From contig JAOANR010000011.1 of NCBI GenBank assembly GCA_030278955.1, positions 43,759,417 to 43,823,416 of the forward strand: a stretch of DNA of 64,000 nt, given 5' to 3'. Numbering within the stretch: position 1 is the stretch's first letter; every line of letters starts with the position of its first letter. The notes under the pieces are model-generated. The model made no database searches, was not told where the DNA came from, and saw nothing but the letters and a program-made list of their open reading frames with translations. The stretch is from Hygrophila difformis. Lineage: Eukaryota; Streptophyta; Magnoliopsida; Lamiales; Acanthaceae. Positions 20,459-30,903 of the stretch are shown here, in pieces. Made by a program: the position numbers and the translations under genes.

Positions 20459-23400
20459 CGAGCAGCTACGACATTTATAAAGACTTGTTGCAGCGGCTCG
20501 CCAACACTGAAATAATGATGGGTGCCGAAATCAAGTCCAAAAATCCAACTGACAGTCGGCCATCTGAATGGCCATCTCCTATAAAGCGAATGTTGCCTAG
20601 TCCAGAAGCCAATGAACCACTTGTAGACATCAACCTCGGGACAGAGACAGAACCAAAGTTGACCAAGATCAGTGCATCATTATCGGATGAAAAGCGACGC
20701 CAGCTAGTGGAGCTGATTCATAAGTATAAGGATTGTTTTGCGTGGCAGTACACAGATATGCCAGGACTATCAAGGGAGCTAGTGGAACATAAGTTGCCAA
20801 CGCACCCAGAGTTCAGACCTCATAAGCAGCCGCCAAGACGGTTCGACCCAGACACCATCCCAAAAATAAAGGCCAAAATCGAGAAACTTCTTAAAGCAGG
20901 TTACATTAGAACTTGTCGTTATGTGGAATGGCTTGCAAATATTGTACCTGTTATAAAAAAGAACGGTCAATTAAGAGTCTGTATAGACTTTAGAAATTTA
21001 AACTTGGCAACACCCAAGGATGAATATGTGATGCCTATGGCCGATATGCTTGTTGATGCGGCCGCCGGCCACAAGTTTTTATCATTAATGGATGGTTATT
21101 CTGGATACAATCAAATCTTCATTTCTGAAAATGATGTGCATAAAACAGCTTTTCGCTGCCCAGGGCCAGTCGGCATTTTTGAATGGGTAGTCATGCCCTT
21201 TGGATTAAAAAACGCAGGGGCAACATACCAAAGAGCCATGAACATGATTTTTCATGATTTAATCGGTCACACACTTGAAGTGTACATTGATGACATAGTG
21301 GTAAAATCATGTGAATTTGGCCAACACTTGGCTCACCTGGAAAGTGCCTTCATCCGAATGAGGCAGCATGGATTGAAAATTAATCCAGCTAAATGTGCCT
21401 TTGGAGTGGCAGCAGGGAACTTCCTAGGTTTCTTGGTACATGAGAGGGGCATTGAGGTAGACCAGAACAAAGCTAAGGCCATCATGGAGGCTCGTGCACC
21501 AACCAATCTCAAAGAATTGCAGTCAATGATGGGCAAAATCAATTTCCTAAGGAGATTCATTGCCAATGCTGCCGGCAAGATGAAAGCGTTCACTACTTTG
21601 CTTAAAGGAAGAAAGAACGAGAAGTTTCTTTGGACGAATGAGCATGAAGCAGCCTTCGAAGAAATAAAAAGAGCATTGGTCAATCCTCCAGTATTAGTGC
21701 CGCCAAAACCTGGAATACCTTTGAAACTATATGTATCGGCCGCCGAAGAATCTATCGGGTGCTTGCTTGCACAGGACGATGAAGGCGGCAAGGAGAGGGC
21801 TATCTATTACCTTAGCAAGACTCTACAAGGGCCAGAGGTAAGATATACTGCATTAGAAAAGTTGTGTTACGCCCTGGTATACTCCTGCAACAAGTTAGAA
21901 CACTACATGCTGCCAAGAACAGTCCATATAGTGGCTCCCTTTGACTTGGTAAAAACCCTTTTGCACAAACCAGCATTGAAGGGTAGACAAGCTAAGTGGG
22001 CTATGAAGATCAGTCCTTTTACCCTTGTACACGTTCCTCAAAAGGCAATCAAGGGACAAGCTTTAGCTGATTTCTTAGCTCAACACCCTTCATTGGTGCT
22101 GTCAGAAGAACCCAGAGAAGCTTCCTTTATAGGATTCGAACCATGGGAGTTAACCTTTGACGGATCTTGTGCAAGCAGCGGCTCGGGGGCCGGCATTACA
22201 ATCACTAGTCCTCTTGGGGAACATTGGAAACTTGCTCGGGAGTTAGAGCCTGGCACCACCAACAATCAAGCAGAATACGAAGCTCTGATATTTGGCCTCG
22301 AAACTGCATTGCTTAAAGGTGCGAAATCAATTACAATATTTGGAGACTCCCAAGTCATCTTGAAGCAGTTAACCGGAGAATATGAATGCAAGAGTCCCAG
22401 ATTGATTAAGTGCTATGAGACAGCACTAGAACTATTGAGCAAGTTTTCGGACGCTACCATCACACATGTGCCCAGAAGCCAAAATCAAGAGGCCAACGAG
22501 GCTGCACAACTTGCTTCAGGCTGGCAGTCTTGTCGCCCTAGGGGGGCACCACACATTGCCGCCATCGCAAGAGAACCTGAGGACCAACAAGAGATTGGTG
22601 ATTGGAGGACCGAGATCATACAGTACCTCGAGAACCCGTCGTCTGGAGGGGACAGCTCGCTAAAAATCAAATCTTTACGATACACACTGATAGATGGTGA
22701 GTTATTCCGAAGGGCGGTCGATGGATTACTGCTCAAGTGTGTAGGTCCCGAGGAGGCGAAGTTGGTAATGGGAGAAGTTCACGAGGGGATATGCGGCTCC
22801 CATAGAGCAGGACCTAGCATGAGATGGAGTATTCATCGTCATGGCTATTTTTGGCCAACCATCATGGAAGACTGCATCGTCTATGCCCGAGGTTGCGAGG
22901 CTTGTCAGAAACATGGGCCAATGCAGAGAGTGCCAGCAGAAGAATTACACACAGTCATCAAGCCTTGGCCATTTCGTGGCTGGGGGATGGACATCATTGG
23001 AAAAATTCACCCGCCGTCGTCTAAAAACCACACATTCATACTAGTGGCCACTGATTACTTTACCAAATGGGTGGAAGCATGGCCAATGAGGAAGATAGAT
23101 CAAAATGATGTAATTAAGTTCGTAACTGAGCTCATACATCGATTTGGAATTCCTCAAACAATCACTGCGGATCAAGGAACTGTGTTCACCGGCGAGAAGT
23201 TCTTAGCTTTTGCCAGACAATTCGGGATTCGCATATACCACTCCACTCCGTATTACCCCCAAGCAAACGGTCAAGCGGAGGCCACCAATAAAATCTTGAT
23301 AAGTATGATCAAGAAGGCGGTAGGTGAGAAACCAAGGAAGTGGCATGAGGCTCTGTCGGAAGTCCTATGGGCTTACCAGAATGCTAAGTCTACCTCCACT

Positions 23401-23856
23401 GGCTTCACACCATACTACCTGACATATGGTCATGACGCCGTTCTGCCTTTGGAGATCACGGTCCCTTCTCTAAGGGTGGCCCAACAGCATCACCTAGATT
23501 TAGCTGAGTATGAAAAGGCCATGGTGCAAGAGTTGGAGACAGCAGATGGCGACAAGCTTACCGCTCTGGAAAATGTCCGTCGCCAAAAGATGAGAATGGC
23601 GAGACATTATGACAAGAGAGTTCGAGGCAAAACCTTTAGCGAGGGAGACCTAGTATGGAAGGTGATTCTACCCTCGGGAGTGCGAGACAATGAGACAGGC
23701 AAGTGGTCTCCAAATTGGGAAGGGCCGTTCATTGTCACGCAAAGATTGATTAATGGTGCATACAAACTAATGGATATTGATGGTCAAGAACATAAACAAA
23801 GCATAAACGCAAAATATCTCAAAATGTTCTATCCGTCAGTATGGGAATCCGAGTAA
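20446..23856 (+). CDS. Tat element pol: RT, RNase H, second RNase H, integrase (1136 aa)
   Basis: RT with RVCIDFRNLN, MPFGLKNAGATYQ and YIDD (near residue 280). First RNase H at about 420-540. A second, archaeal-type RNase H at about 565-690, with FDGSC, NNQAEYEAL and FGDSQVI. Integrase zinc finger (GSHRAG...CEACQKHG) from about residue 785, then the DDE core with Asp in MDIIG (about 848), Asp in TADQG (about 906) and Glu exactly 36 residues later in GQAEATN. No chromodomain. In the second RNase H the usual last Asp (ADxLA block) reads NQEANEAAQLA, so one catalytic acid is Asn. It starts at the ATG inside the gag stop overlap (ATGCTCTGCATGA); −1 shifting or re-initiation would be needed. Confidence 0.93.
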   Translation: MLCMTSSYDIYKDLLQRLANTEIMMGAEIKSKNPTDSRPSEWPSPIKRMLPSPEANEPLVDINLGTETEPKLTKISASLSDEKRRQLVELIHKYKDCFAWQYTDMPGLSRELVEHKLPTHPEFRPHKQPPRRFDPDTIPKIKAKIEKLLKAGYIRTCRYVEWLANIVPVIKKNGQLRVCIDFRNLNLATPKDEYVMPMADMLVDAAAGHKFLSLMDGYSGYNQIFISENDVHKTAFRCPGPVGIFEWVVMPFGLKNAGATYQRAMNMIFHDLIGHTLEVYIDDIVVKSCEFGQHLAHLESAFIRMRQHGLKINPAKCAFGVAAGNFLGFLVHERGIEVDQNKAKAIMEARAPTNLKELQSMMGKINFLRRFIANAAGKMKAFTTLLKGRKNEKFLWTNEHEAAFEEIKRALVNPPVLVPPKPGIPLKLYVSAAEESIGCLLAQDDEGGKERAIYYLSKTLQGPEVRYTALEKLCYALVYSCNKLEHYMLPRTVHIVAPFDLVKTLLHKPALKGRQAKWAMKISPFTLVHVPQKAIKGQALADFLAQHPSLVLSEEPREASFIGFEPWELTFDGSCASSGSGAGITITSPLGEHWKLARELEPGTTNNQAEYEALIFGLETALLKGAKSITIFGDSQVILKQLTGEYECKSPRLIKCYETALELLSKFSDATITHVPRSQNQEANEAAQLASGWQSCRPRGAPHIAAIAREPEDQQEIGDWRTEIIQYLENPSSGGDSSLKIKSLRYTLIDGELFRRAVDGLLLKCVGPEEAKLVMGEVHEGICGSHRAGPSMRWSIHRHGYFWPTIMEDCIVYARGCEACQKHGPMQRVPAEELHTVIKPWPFRGWGMDIIGKIHPPSSKNHTFILVATDYFTKWVEAWPMRKIDQNDVIKFVTELIHRFGIPQTITADQGTVFTGEKFLAFARQFGIRIYHSTPYYPQANGQAEATNKILISMIKKAVGEKPRKWHEALSEVLWAYQNAKSTSTGFTPYYLTYGHDAVLPLEITVPSLRVAQQHHLDLAEYEKAMVQELETADGDKLTALENVRRQKMRMARHYDKRVRGKTFSEGDLVWKVILPSGVRDNETGKWSPNWEGPFIVTQRLINGAYKLMDIDGQEHKQSINAKYLKMFYPSVWESE

Positions 23857-23995
23857 GAAACATGAGTACATCCAAAGTGGCCAATCACAAGTTCGGCCAA
23901 AAAGTAGCAATAATATCCCAAAGCAAAAAGCAGAAACTGCCCATCACAAGGCCGATGGGCTAACCCGGAAGTGTACTGAAAAGCAGTGCTAGAAA
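23857..23995. other. Spacer between convergent pol and PMD stop codons
   Basis: Only 139 bp separate the sense pol stop from the antisense gene stop, so the 3' ends of the two transcripts very probably overlap. No gene. Confidence 0.6.
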
Positions 23996-25231
23996 CTAAA
24001 CGGGAGGCTGCGTCCCATCACCCAATATGCGCCGACGCATAAGGGCCCACTGATCACGAGTGCGCTCGAACATGTCCGTCAAACGAAGAAGTGCGGCCGC
24101 CGAAGCACGCGCGCGAACCGACAACCGAAGCCGACGAGTCCGAACTCCCGATAACTCAGCCGATAAGTCACGCTCATCTGCGGCTAAACGACCATAGGAA
24201 GTCTCCAACTCAGCAGCTCGGGAAGAAATATCAGCCAAGACAGGCTCTAAGGTAGCAAGCTCCTCGTTAGCTTCCTGAAGGATACGCCTCCTCTCAAGAA
24301 TGAAACGCTCTGCCTCCTCAATATCACGCTCTGCTCGCATAGCAACGTCCCTAAGATGGGATCTGCGACTCTCCCTAACCCCGCGATCAGTAGACAACTG
24401 CTCGCGCTGAGGGTGGATAGCCTCTATCTGAAGACAAACCCCGCGGTATCGTGCCTCGAGGTCATCAAGCAGCGTCAGATCGTGAGCAGACTGATCTGCA
24501 GAGCTACTGAAAGCAGGATAAGAAACAGCTAAATCAGCAACACGCTCTGAAAAGCTGAGAAAGTCAGCATCCTCGGTAAAGGCAGAAACTGCGCTGACGT
24601 CGTCTAACAGGCGATCAAGACTAGAAAACACCTCAGTGGAGAGCCGATCAACATGAGTGGATAGAAGGCGGTCAAACGCCTCACATGATGAAACAATCCG
24701 GTCAGCAGGAGTAGGCACCGAAGGACCTGGCACAGAGGTCGCTGGGACTGAGGCACGGATCATGGGTATCTGAAGACAGCTTCACATAAGTATATGCCAA
24801 GAAAATCTCATAACCACGAAAGCTGAAGAGAGCCATACCGGAAGAGGCGGCGCGACTGAATCAGCTGAAGTAATAGGAGCAGCAGTAGTACGATGGTCTG
24901 CCTGGTCCATAGGAAGCTAGAAAGGGAGATCCTTAAAACATGTCCTTGGAAAAACAGAAACAACATAATCAATAAAAATACCTGAGGGATCACCGAAGGG
25001 CCAGCCTGACTAGTCTGGAAAATATGATCCGCAGCCTGAATAATATCTGCAGGAGGAACCTGGAGAACACAAACATCCTTAGAATTCATTGCTTAAATAA
25101 AATAAGCATAAAATGAGAGGAAGGCAACCAAGAAATACCTGTGGAGCCAAGTCATGGCCAGCTAAGCCAATCGCGGTTCGAAAGGAGCGTGGATCAACCT
25201 GAGCGGTCAAGCGCGATGTCATTACGATACT

Positions 25232-25262
<31 letters not shown>

Positions 25263-28125
25263 TGCAAATAAAAAGTCTAACAGTGGCAAAACATACCTGG
25301 TCGGCAGTAATTGCAGGCAAGGAATCTGCAGCGCCGATCGTCGCGGCGTCTATCATCTGGTGCATGGGATCGGCGGCCACAGGAATATCAGCAACATGAT
25401 CATCCGCCTGGCCATGATCATCATCATCATAGGGGTCTACCGACTCATCCTCATGGCCCTCCTCATCGCCCTCATGACCCTCATCATCACCTGAGCGTGA
25501 TCCATCATCACTCGAGCCCGCCTCCGCCTCATCAGAACTGGACCCTTCTTCATCGTCGACTGGAATATCCTCATCACTTGATTCATCGTCAACTGCAGAT
25601 AAGGAAATAACGTTAAAAGACCGAGGCAATGTATAAAGAATCATATTGATTGATAGAAATTCGACATACCTCTTCGGCGCTTACGAGATGAAGAAGTGAC
25701 AACAGACTTAGCTTTTCGAGTAACACCGCGAGATATAGAAGTACGAGTCGACACGACACCACGAGTACGGGGACGCTGCGGACCACCGAAACGAGACGTA
25801 ATCACCTCATGTGACGGTAAAATGGAGGTAATATATGGCGTCCACCACGCCATAAAACCGGCAGCAAGTGATCCCGTCGGAGTAAAAGGCAAGTAGCTGG
25901 AATACGTCAAACGTGATGAAAAAGCCACTACAGCCCTAATACCCGCCTCTGTCAGGCTATCACGTCGAGCGAGACGAACCGGCCACTTCACTCTGCGAGG
26001 AAGTCCAAGATGACAACCGAACTGGCGAGCAAGCAACTGGGGACAATACGGCTCGGCGGTGAATCGGTTGGAAGGATCGTTCCTTCGCAACCCACTCAAG
26101 AGCATGTGCGGCTTCATGCTGATATTCCAAGTAGCCTCCCCGTGGATACGGCCTGGATTATCCGGCTTGCAAACGAGAACGGAAAGCAACCATCCTATGG
26201 GTGCATATACATACAGGTCTTGATAAGTCGGCCGATGATGATAGAACCAGCGGATAATCTCCAGACTATCCCGTCTCAAAAGGCCCCTCTGACTAATCCT
26301 CACAGACTCAGCGGCCAACCACCTGCCTAACGGAGAACCCTCCGAAACATCCTGCGGACCAGGACGAAAGACACCAGAAAACAGCTGAGGAAAATACAAC
26401 TGAATCCATAGCTGTAGAAACCAAAAAGGTCCAGAAGCCTTAGTGGTAGGATCTCGCCCCTCAGCCAACATGTCAGAGACCTTGGCCATACCACTGAATA
26501 GGGAACCAAGGAAATAAGAACCTGTAGCCCGGGAAGAAGAATTCATGATAGCCAGAACAAAGGGCAGGGCAGTACTTAAAACAGTGCGAGCACCAGTACA
26601 AATGATGAATCGACTGAACCACAGTAAAAGAAACGCAACATGCTCATCCCGCGTGGATGGAGAAGCCCCGGTCGTCATGTTGTTCTCAATATAGGTCGCA
26701 TATCGTCTAGCCTTTTTGCCCGAAGGACAAATGGCCGCACCAAGTATAGGATCATCAACACCCGACTGTGTCAACTCAGCTCCGTCCACACGAAGTCCCG
26801 TGATCATCACGACGTCAAAGAGAGTAGGACCAATAAAGCCACACGGAAGCTGAAAAGCATTAACCGTGGAGTTCCAAAACCCCATGAGATAATATATCAA
26901 GCGATGATCTAACGCCACCGGTTTGGTGGATAATGTGATAGCCTCGCCAATCCCCCATTGCTCCCACTGGGAGGCACGTCCACTCATCCTATTCACCCAT
27001 GAAATGTACTTGTCTAAATTGCTATCATCATCAACCTCGGTCCTAGGAGCTTCGGCCTTTGATCTCGAAGTAGAAATACCACACTGGTGAGACCTAATAG
27101 CTTTAGTCTGGGATACAAAGGCACTCGTGAATGCAGCTTTAGTAATAGGACACTGACATGACAAAAATCCTTTCGCCGCATCTGCGTGCGCAGTAGTACT
27201 ATGAAACGGCCGTAGAAAGAGTTCTTCCGACTCCCGGCGGCGGTCGAAAGTAATAGTTTCGTCGTCAGAGTCCGGAATAAGCGGACGCTGCACAGAGCAA
27301 ACGACACAAGGTTAACAGACACAAACGAAGGCCATAATAAGTAAGAATATGAAGCAAGACAGACCTGAATCATGAGAGGTGAAGGAGTGGATGCCTGAAA
27401 GGTGTTCTGAACACCAACAGTGGCAGCCTGACCGAATGAGGTAGAAACTGATCTGACAACGTCCTGAATCACGAAACTACAAGGATGAGCTACTGGATCG
27501 GGTGATGTAAAATTGATGAACCTAATGAAACGTTCAAACCTGAAAAGGCATGCCGAGGGACGACGAGGCAGCAAATCCTGTCAAAAAAGTAGACCGGGCC
27601 AAGTCAGTGGCGCCCTGCCCTGAAGAAGACGGCGGCTCGTGGCTATGGGTGGCGGCCTGAACAGTGGCGGCTGGTGTCCCCTGAGTTGCGGCCGATGATG
27701 ACCCGGGGTGACTGTGAGTGGCGGTCTGAACCAAAGGAGTGGCTGCCGGTGTGTTGTCGTCTACTAGATCCTATGTCATGAGCAAAGTGTGGGATAACTA
27801 AAGAAGCGACACTAGGATTAGCTAAGTCCTATGTCATGGTAGGCTACGTTCTCTAAATCCTACGTCGAGATCATGAGAGGCAATAACAAGAGATAACTGG
27901 TCTAGTTAGAATCAGTTCTATATCAAGGTCATGCAAATGACAAGACAAGAAATACATGTCCAAATCGCTATACATGCACAAATTTAGCAAGATCAACAGA
28001 GACAAGTCTAGCAGGAAATTCAGTTCCACATCTACCATGTATTTAAGTGCCAAAATCTTAACACATGAGATAGGCTTCCATCAAAATATACAGACAAGAG
28101 AACAGGTGGAACTTACCTCATCCAT
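23996..28125 (-). CDS. Antisense, nine-exon plant-mobile-domain (PMD) gene inside the Tat element
   Basis: Inferred exons, minus strand: 28125-28117, 27770-27540, 27463-27365, 27287-25670, 25592-25297, 25198-25139, 25059-24982, 24901-24839, 24769-23996. All eight introns begin GT and end AG, seven in phase 0 and intron 4 in phase 1; lengths are 69-98 bp except the first (346 bp, donor GAG|GTAAGT). The joined frame is open for about 1075 residues. The big exon 4 holds the PMD (about residues 205-610): WNSTVNAFQLPCG, TLFDVVMITGLRVDG, GRWLAAESVRISQRG. It ends in a basic SSSRKRRR, a possible nuclear signal. Exon 5 is Asp/Glu-rich. The last exon (about 257 residues) looks coiled-coil (AERDIEEAERFILERRRIL). 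PMD proteins such as MAIN/MAIL1 act in silencing and genome stability, and PMDs also occur in transposons. Splice sites are predicted by eye; the role is unknown. Confidence 0.78.
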
Positions 28126-28139
28126 GATGAAGATGGCGG

Positions 28140-28720
28140 CCTGGACACCCTGGTGACGGTGGCGGCCTCAGCTTCCGGTGGCGGTGGCGGCCTCAACTCC
28201 AGGTGGCGGTGGCGGCCTTGGCGAATGGCGGTGGCGGCCTCCGGCTTGGCGAAGGGCGGCCTTGGCGAATGGCGGTGGCGGCCTCCGGCTTGGCGAATGG
28301 CGGTGGCGGCCTTGGCGAATGGCGGTGGCGGCCTCCGGCTTGGCGAATGGCGGTGGCGGCCTTGGCGAATGGCGGTGGCGGCCTCCGGCTTGGAAGTGGC
28401 GGTCCTGGCGGTGGCGGTCTTCCCAAAAATGGATGATGGTGGCGGTCTCCCTCGGATGGCGGTGGCGGTCCTCCTCACACAAGTGAAGTGGCGGCCTTTG
28501 TGGAAGAGATGGCGGCCTCGGAGGGGTGGCGGTCTCAAGCGCCAAGCGGCGGCCTTCGCCGGCGACCAAGGCGATGAACACGGCGGCGGCCTCCTTCGCG
28601 ACAAGAGATGGCGGCCGAGAGCTCAAGCAGCGACGGCGGCCTGCGGGGATGATGCTGGCGGCGGCCGGCGGCGAGCGAGACGGCGGCGGCGCCCGGGGCA
28701 ACGGCGGCGGCGGCCAAGAG
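28140..28720 (-). repeat. GC-rich repeat leader upstream of the PMD gene (GGCGGCC array)
   Basis: Tandem units of about 45-50 bp built from GGCGGTGGCGGCC, CTCCGGCTT and GGCGAAT, mainly at 28170-28400, then irregular GGCGGC-rich sequence. Long frames exist on both strands because of the repeat, but none starts with a suitable ATG and joins exon 2 in frame. I read it as 5' untranslated leader, or less likely a fast-evolving N-terminus. Confidence 0.65.
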
Positions 28721-28794
28721 AGGAGGAAGAGGAGAGAAAATTTGGAGAAGTGAGTTGTATTTGGAAACTTACCAAAATGTTTGGAATAAAGGGG

Positions 28795-28802
28795 CTTTTA
28801 TA
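28795..28802 (-). promoter_or_regulatory. TATA box for the antisense PMD gene
   Basis: Minus strand CCCTATAAAAGCCCC, with AAACCCTAG-type telo-box motifs just upstream (about 28807-28817). It lies about 670 bp from the inferred ATG, giving a long leader, and outside the 3' LTR, so the gene appears to have its own core promoter. Confidence 0.6.
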
Positions 28803-28905
28803 GGGCTAGGGTTTTCAACCTAGTGGGCCTTATTGGGCTTTAATATCCCAAACCCTAGATTTAAAACGCGCAAGTTTGTCTTAAAACGCCAATCAGACAA
28901 AATGC

Positions 28906-28919
28906 GCGAGGGGGGCATC
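28906..28919 (+). other. Polypurine tract of the Tat element
   Basis: GCGAGGGGGGCATC immediately precedes the 3' LTR start (TGTTAAC), the expected place for plus-strand priming. Confidence 0.75.
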
Positions 28920-29861
28920 TGTTAACAGAGCAAAAAAGTAGTAAGCCCAATTGAAGTTGTTCATCCGAATTAATTAGCCCAATTGGATAAAATATATCTG
29001 GAAGAAGGAGGACGCGTCTCCAAAAGCCCATATCCAGAAGAGGGAGGACATATCTCCAAAAAGCCCATATCCGGAAGAGAGGGGACACGTCTCCAAAAGC
29101 CCAGTTGATGAAAATATATCCGGAAAAGGAAGGCCGCATAGACAGCCCGGATGATGGAGGACAAAGACATGGTGGAGGCCGTCCGTAAGAATGGAGGTCA
29201 TGGAGGCCAAACAAGATGATGGAGCCCATGGAGGCCATTGAGACCATGGAGACCATAGAGGCCAAGTACGATGGAGGCCAAACAAGATGATGGAGGCCAT
29301 GGAGGCCATGGAGGCCATGGAGACCATGGAGGTCAAGTACGATGGAGGCCAACCAATGGAGGCCATGAAGGCCGTGGAGGCCATGGAGACCATGGAGGTA
29401 AGTACGATGGAGGCCAACCAAGATGATGGAGGCCATGGAGGCCATGCCATGGAGACCATGGAGGCCAAGTCGATGGAGGCCAACCAAGAAATGGTGGAGG
29501 CCCCTAACCATGCCACAAAAGTCGCCTCGTGACGAATGCTGCCATCCCTACCTAAACCCGTGTTTCAACAGGAGGTCACCTGTGTCCCAACAGGAAAGCT
29601 GCACGGGGAGCTACAGGAGGAGGCCTCCTCCTATAAAAGGAGGGACGGAGGCACTTGAGAGGACACCCAACACACTCCCCAGAGGAATTCTTCTATCTGC
29701 ACTTTCAATTCCTGCACTTTTTATTCTGCACTTTCAATTCCTGCTTTTTACATTCCTGCCAATTTACCATTTCTTTACAGCTTTGCTTAAATTCTTGTAA
29801 TTCCCTTAGTAATCCTTGTAATCCTCTTCAAATATTGTCCAAACAAAATTCTCGGTTAACA
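28920..29861 (+). repeat. 3' LTR of the Tat element
   Basis: 942 bp, nearly identical to the 5' LTR. The length difference is one extra 18-bp GGAGGCCAT-type unit near 29297-29320. Substitutions seen by eye are few (for example at about 29037 and 29226). Confidence 0.95.
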
Positions 29862-29866
29862 GAAAT

Positions 29867-30436
29867 ATACATATATAAGCAAGCTAATTTATAGAGTAAC
29901 CTTTTAAGATACATACCTATTTCGCCAGTAAAACTTTATAAGAGATTTTGAGGTCATCAAATTGATAGTTCAGTCCTTGAATATAGTTACCTTCCGAATT
30001 TTAGTAGCTATTAAAGATTTTGCTATCAAACTAATTTGGTCGCTAAATCATTTTGCTACTAAATACTTTTCTACTTTTCATCTCACTTTATTTAATTAGT
30101 GTTTCACATATAATATAATAAAGAAGTTTGGATAAGGTGCTGAATAAGTGATATTTAATAGGCGCTGAAGTGCTAGCCCGATAATGTGTTTGCTGGATGT
30201 TAATGAAGTGGATGCTAGATATTTAATGATTTTTGAATTATATAAAAATACTCAGCCTATATAAATCACTTCTTCAGCTTATATAAAATACTACTTCAGC
30301 ACTTTACTACCTGCTGGTTCAGCACTCAAACCAAATCCATAATAAAGTGTAAACCATACAAACCAACCCAAATAGACCCAACCTCATCAGTTCATAATTA
30401 TAACTTAATTTCTTGCTATGCTTATTATGAAATCCG
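29867..30436. other. Intergenic between the Tat element and the dirigent pseudogene
   Basis: AT-rich, no gene. The right part (about 30345-30436) is homologous to the 3' flank of the intact dirigent gene (around 37873-37930), so it belongs to the duplicated dirigent unit. Confidence 0.5.
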
Positions 30437-30828
30437 TTACTCATCATTTGTGTCCATATGAGCAAGGTCCGAGCCGTGATAGACAAACGTACGCCTGACA
30501 CACATAAACAAGAAGGACTCCAACCTCCTCGACAGCATAAGGCGTTATAACGAAGTAGCCATGTGCCATCCTTAAAGCACCGGTGCCTCCCACAATGGAG
30601 ATATCCCTCGCCTCCTTCACCAACGCATCCCTTCCAAAAATATTGAGCGTGCTGCCGTTGTACTTTCCGTGTGTGAAAAACAGGTTCAATAACATGTCAA
30701 AAGCCATCTCCTTAAAGTCTGATAACACCATAGTCCCTTGGAGTCGCCCCAATTGTTGGGACTCAATTTCCAGGTCATATGTGGTCGGATCATCCAACAT
30801 GTACACACGTCCAAATTTGAATGGCAGC
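30437..30828 (-). pseudogene. Dirigent pseudogene, 3' part
   Basis: The minus-strand translation matches residues from the KFGRV block to near the C-terminus of the intact dirigent at 37321-37881: ESQQLGRLQGTMVLSDFKE, FTHGKYNGSTLNIFGR, SIVGGTG then FRMA-like RMAHGYF. A frameshift after the LLVYV block displaces the last 15 or so residues. The 5' end is cut at 30829 by a foldback element, with the remainder of the gene beyond it at 36267-36360. Not functional. Confidence 0.88.
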
Positions 30829-30903
30829 GGAAAAGAAACTCATTTAGTCTCATAAGTTTTTTTAATTTCCAAAATCATCCAACAAATATCGAATTAGACG
30901 AAT

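Larger units (their letters stand above)
14814..29861 (+). mobile_element. Complete Tat-lineage Ty3/gypsy element with antisense PMD gene
   Basis: Two LTRs (924 and 942 bp, TGTTAACAG...GGTTAACA) enclose 13.2 kb. A perfect 5-bp duplication GAAAT (14809-14813, 29862-29866) proves a clean insertion. Order: LTR, primer site, gag-protease, pol (RT, RNase H, second RNase H, integrase), then on the opposite strand a spliced gene, a polypurine tract and the LTR. The second RNase H and the absence of a chromodomain place it in the Tat lineage, where extra antisense frames between pol and the 3' LTR are known. By eye the LTRs differ by one 18-bp repeat-unit indel and a few substitutions, so the insertion looks young, and all frames are open. 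Confidence 0.95.

Noticed and set aside
25199..25250. Alternative PMD exon starts (for example the frame beginning MTSRL)
   Set aside because: The T-run/AG acceptor gives the wrong phase; the acceptor at CTCAG before 25198 restores phase 0.
28113..28803. Several frames of 60-216 codons in the GGCGGCC region on both strands
   Set aside because: GC-rich repeats remove stops. None has a convincing ATG, and the frames reaching the intron 1 donor hit a stop when joined to exon 2; only the short ATG GAT GAG start joins in frame.
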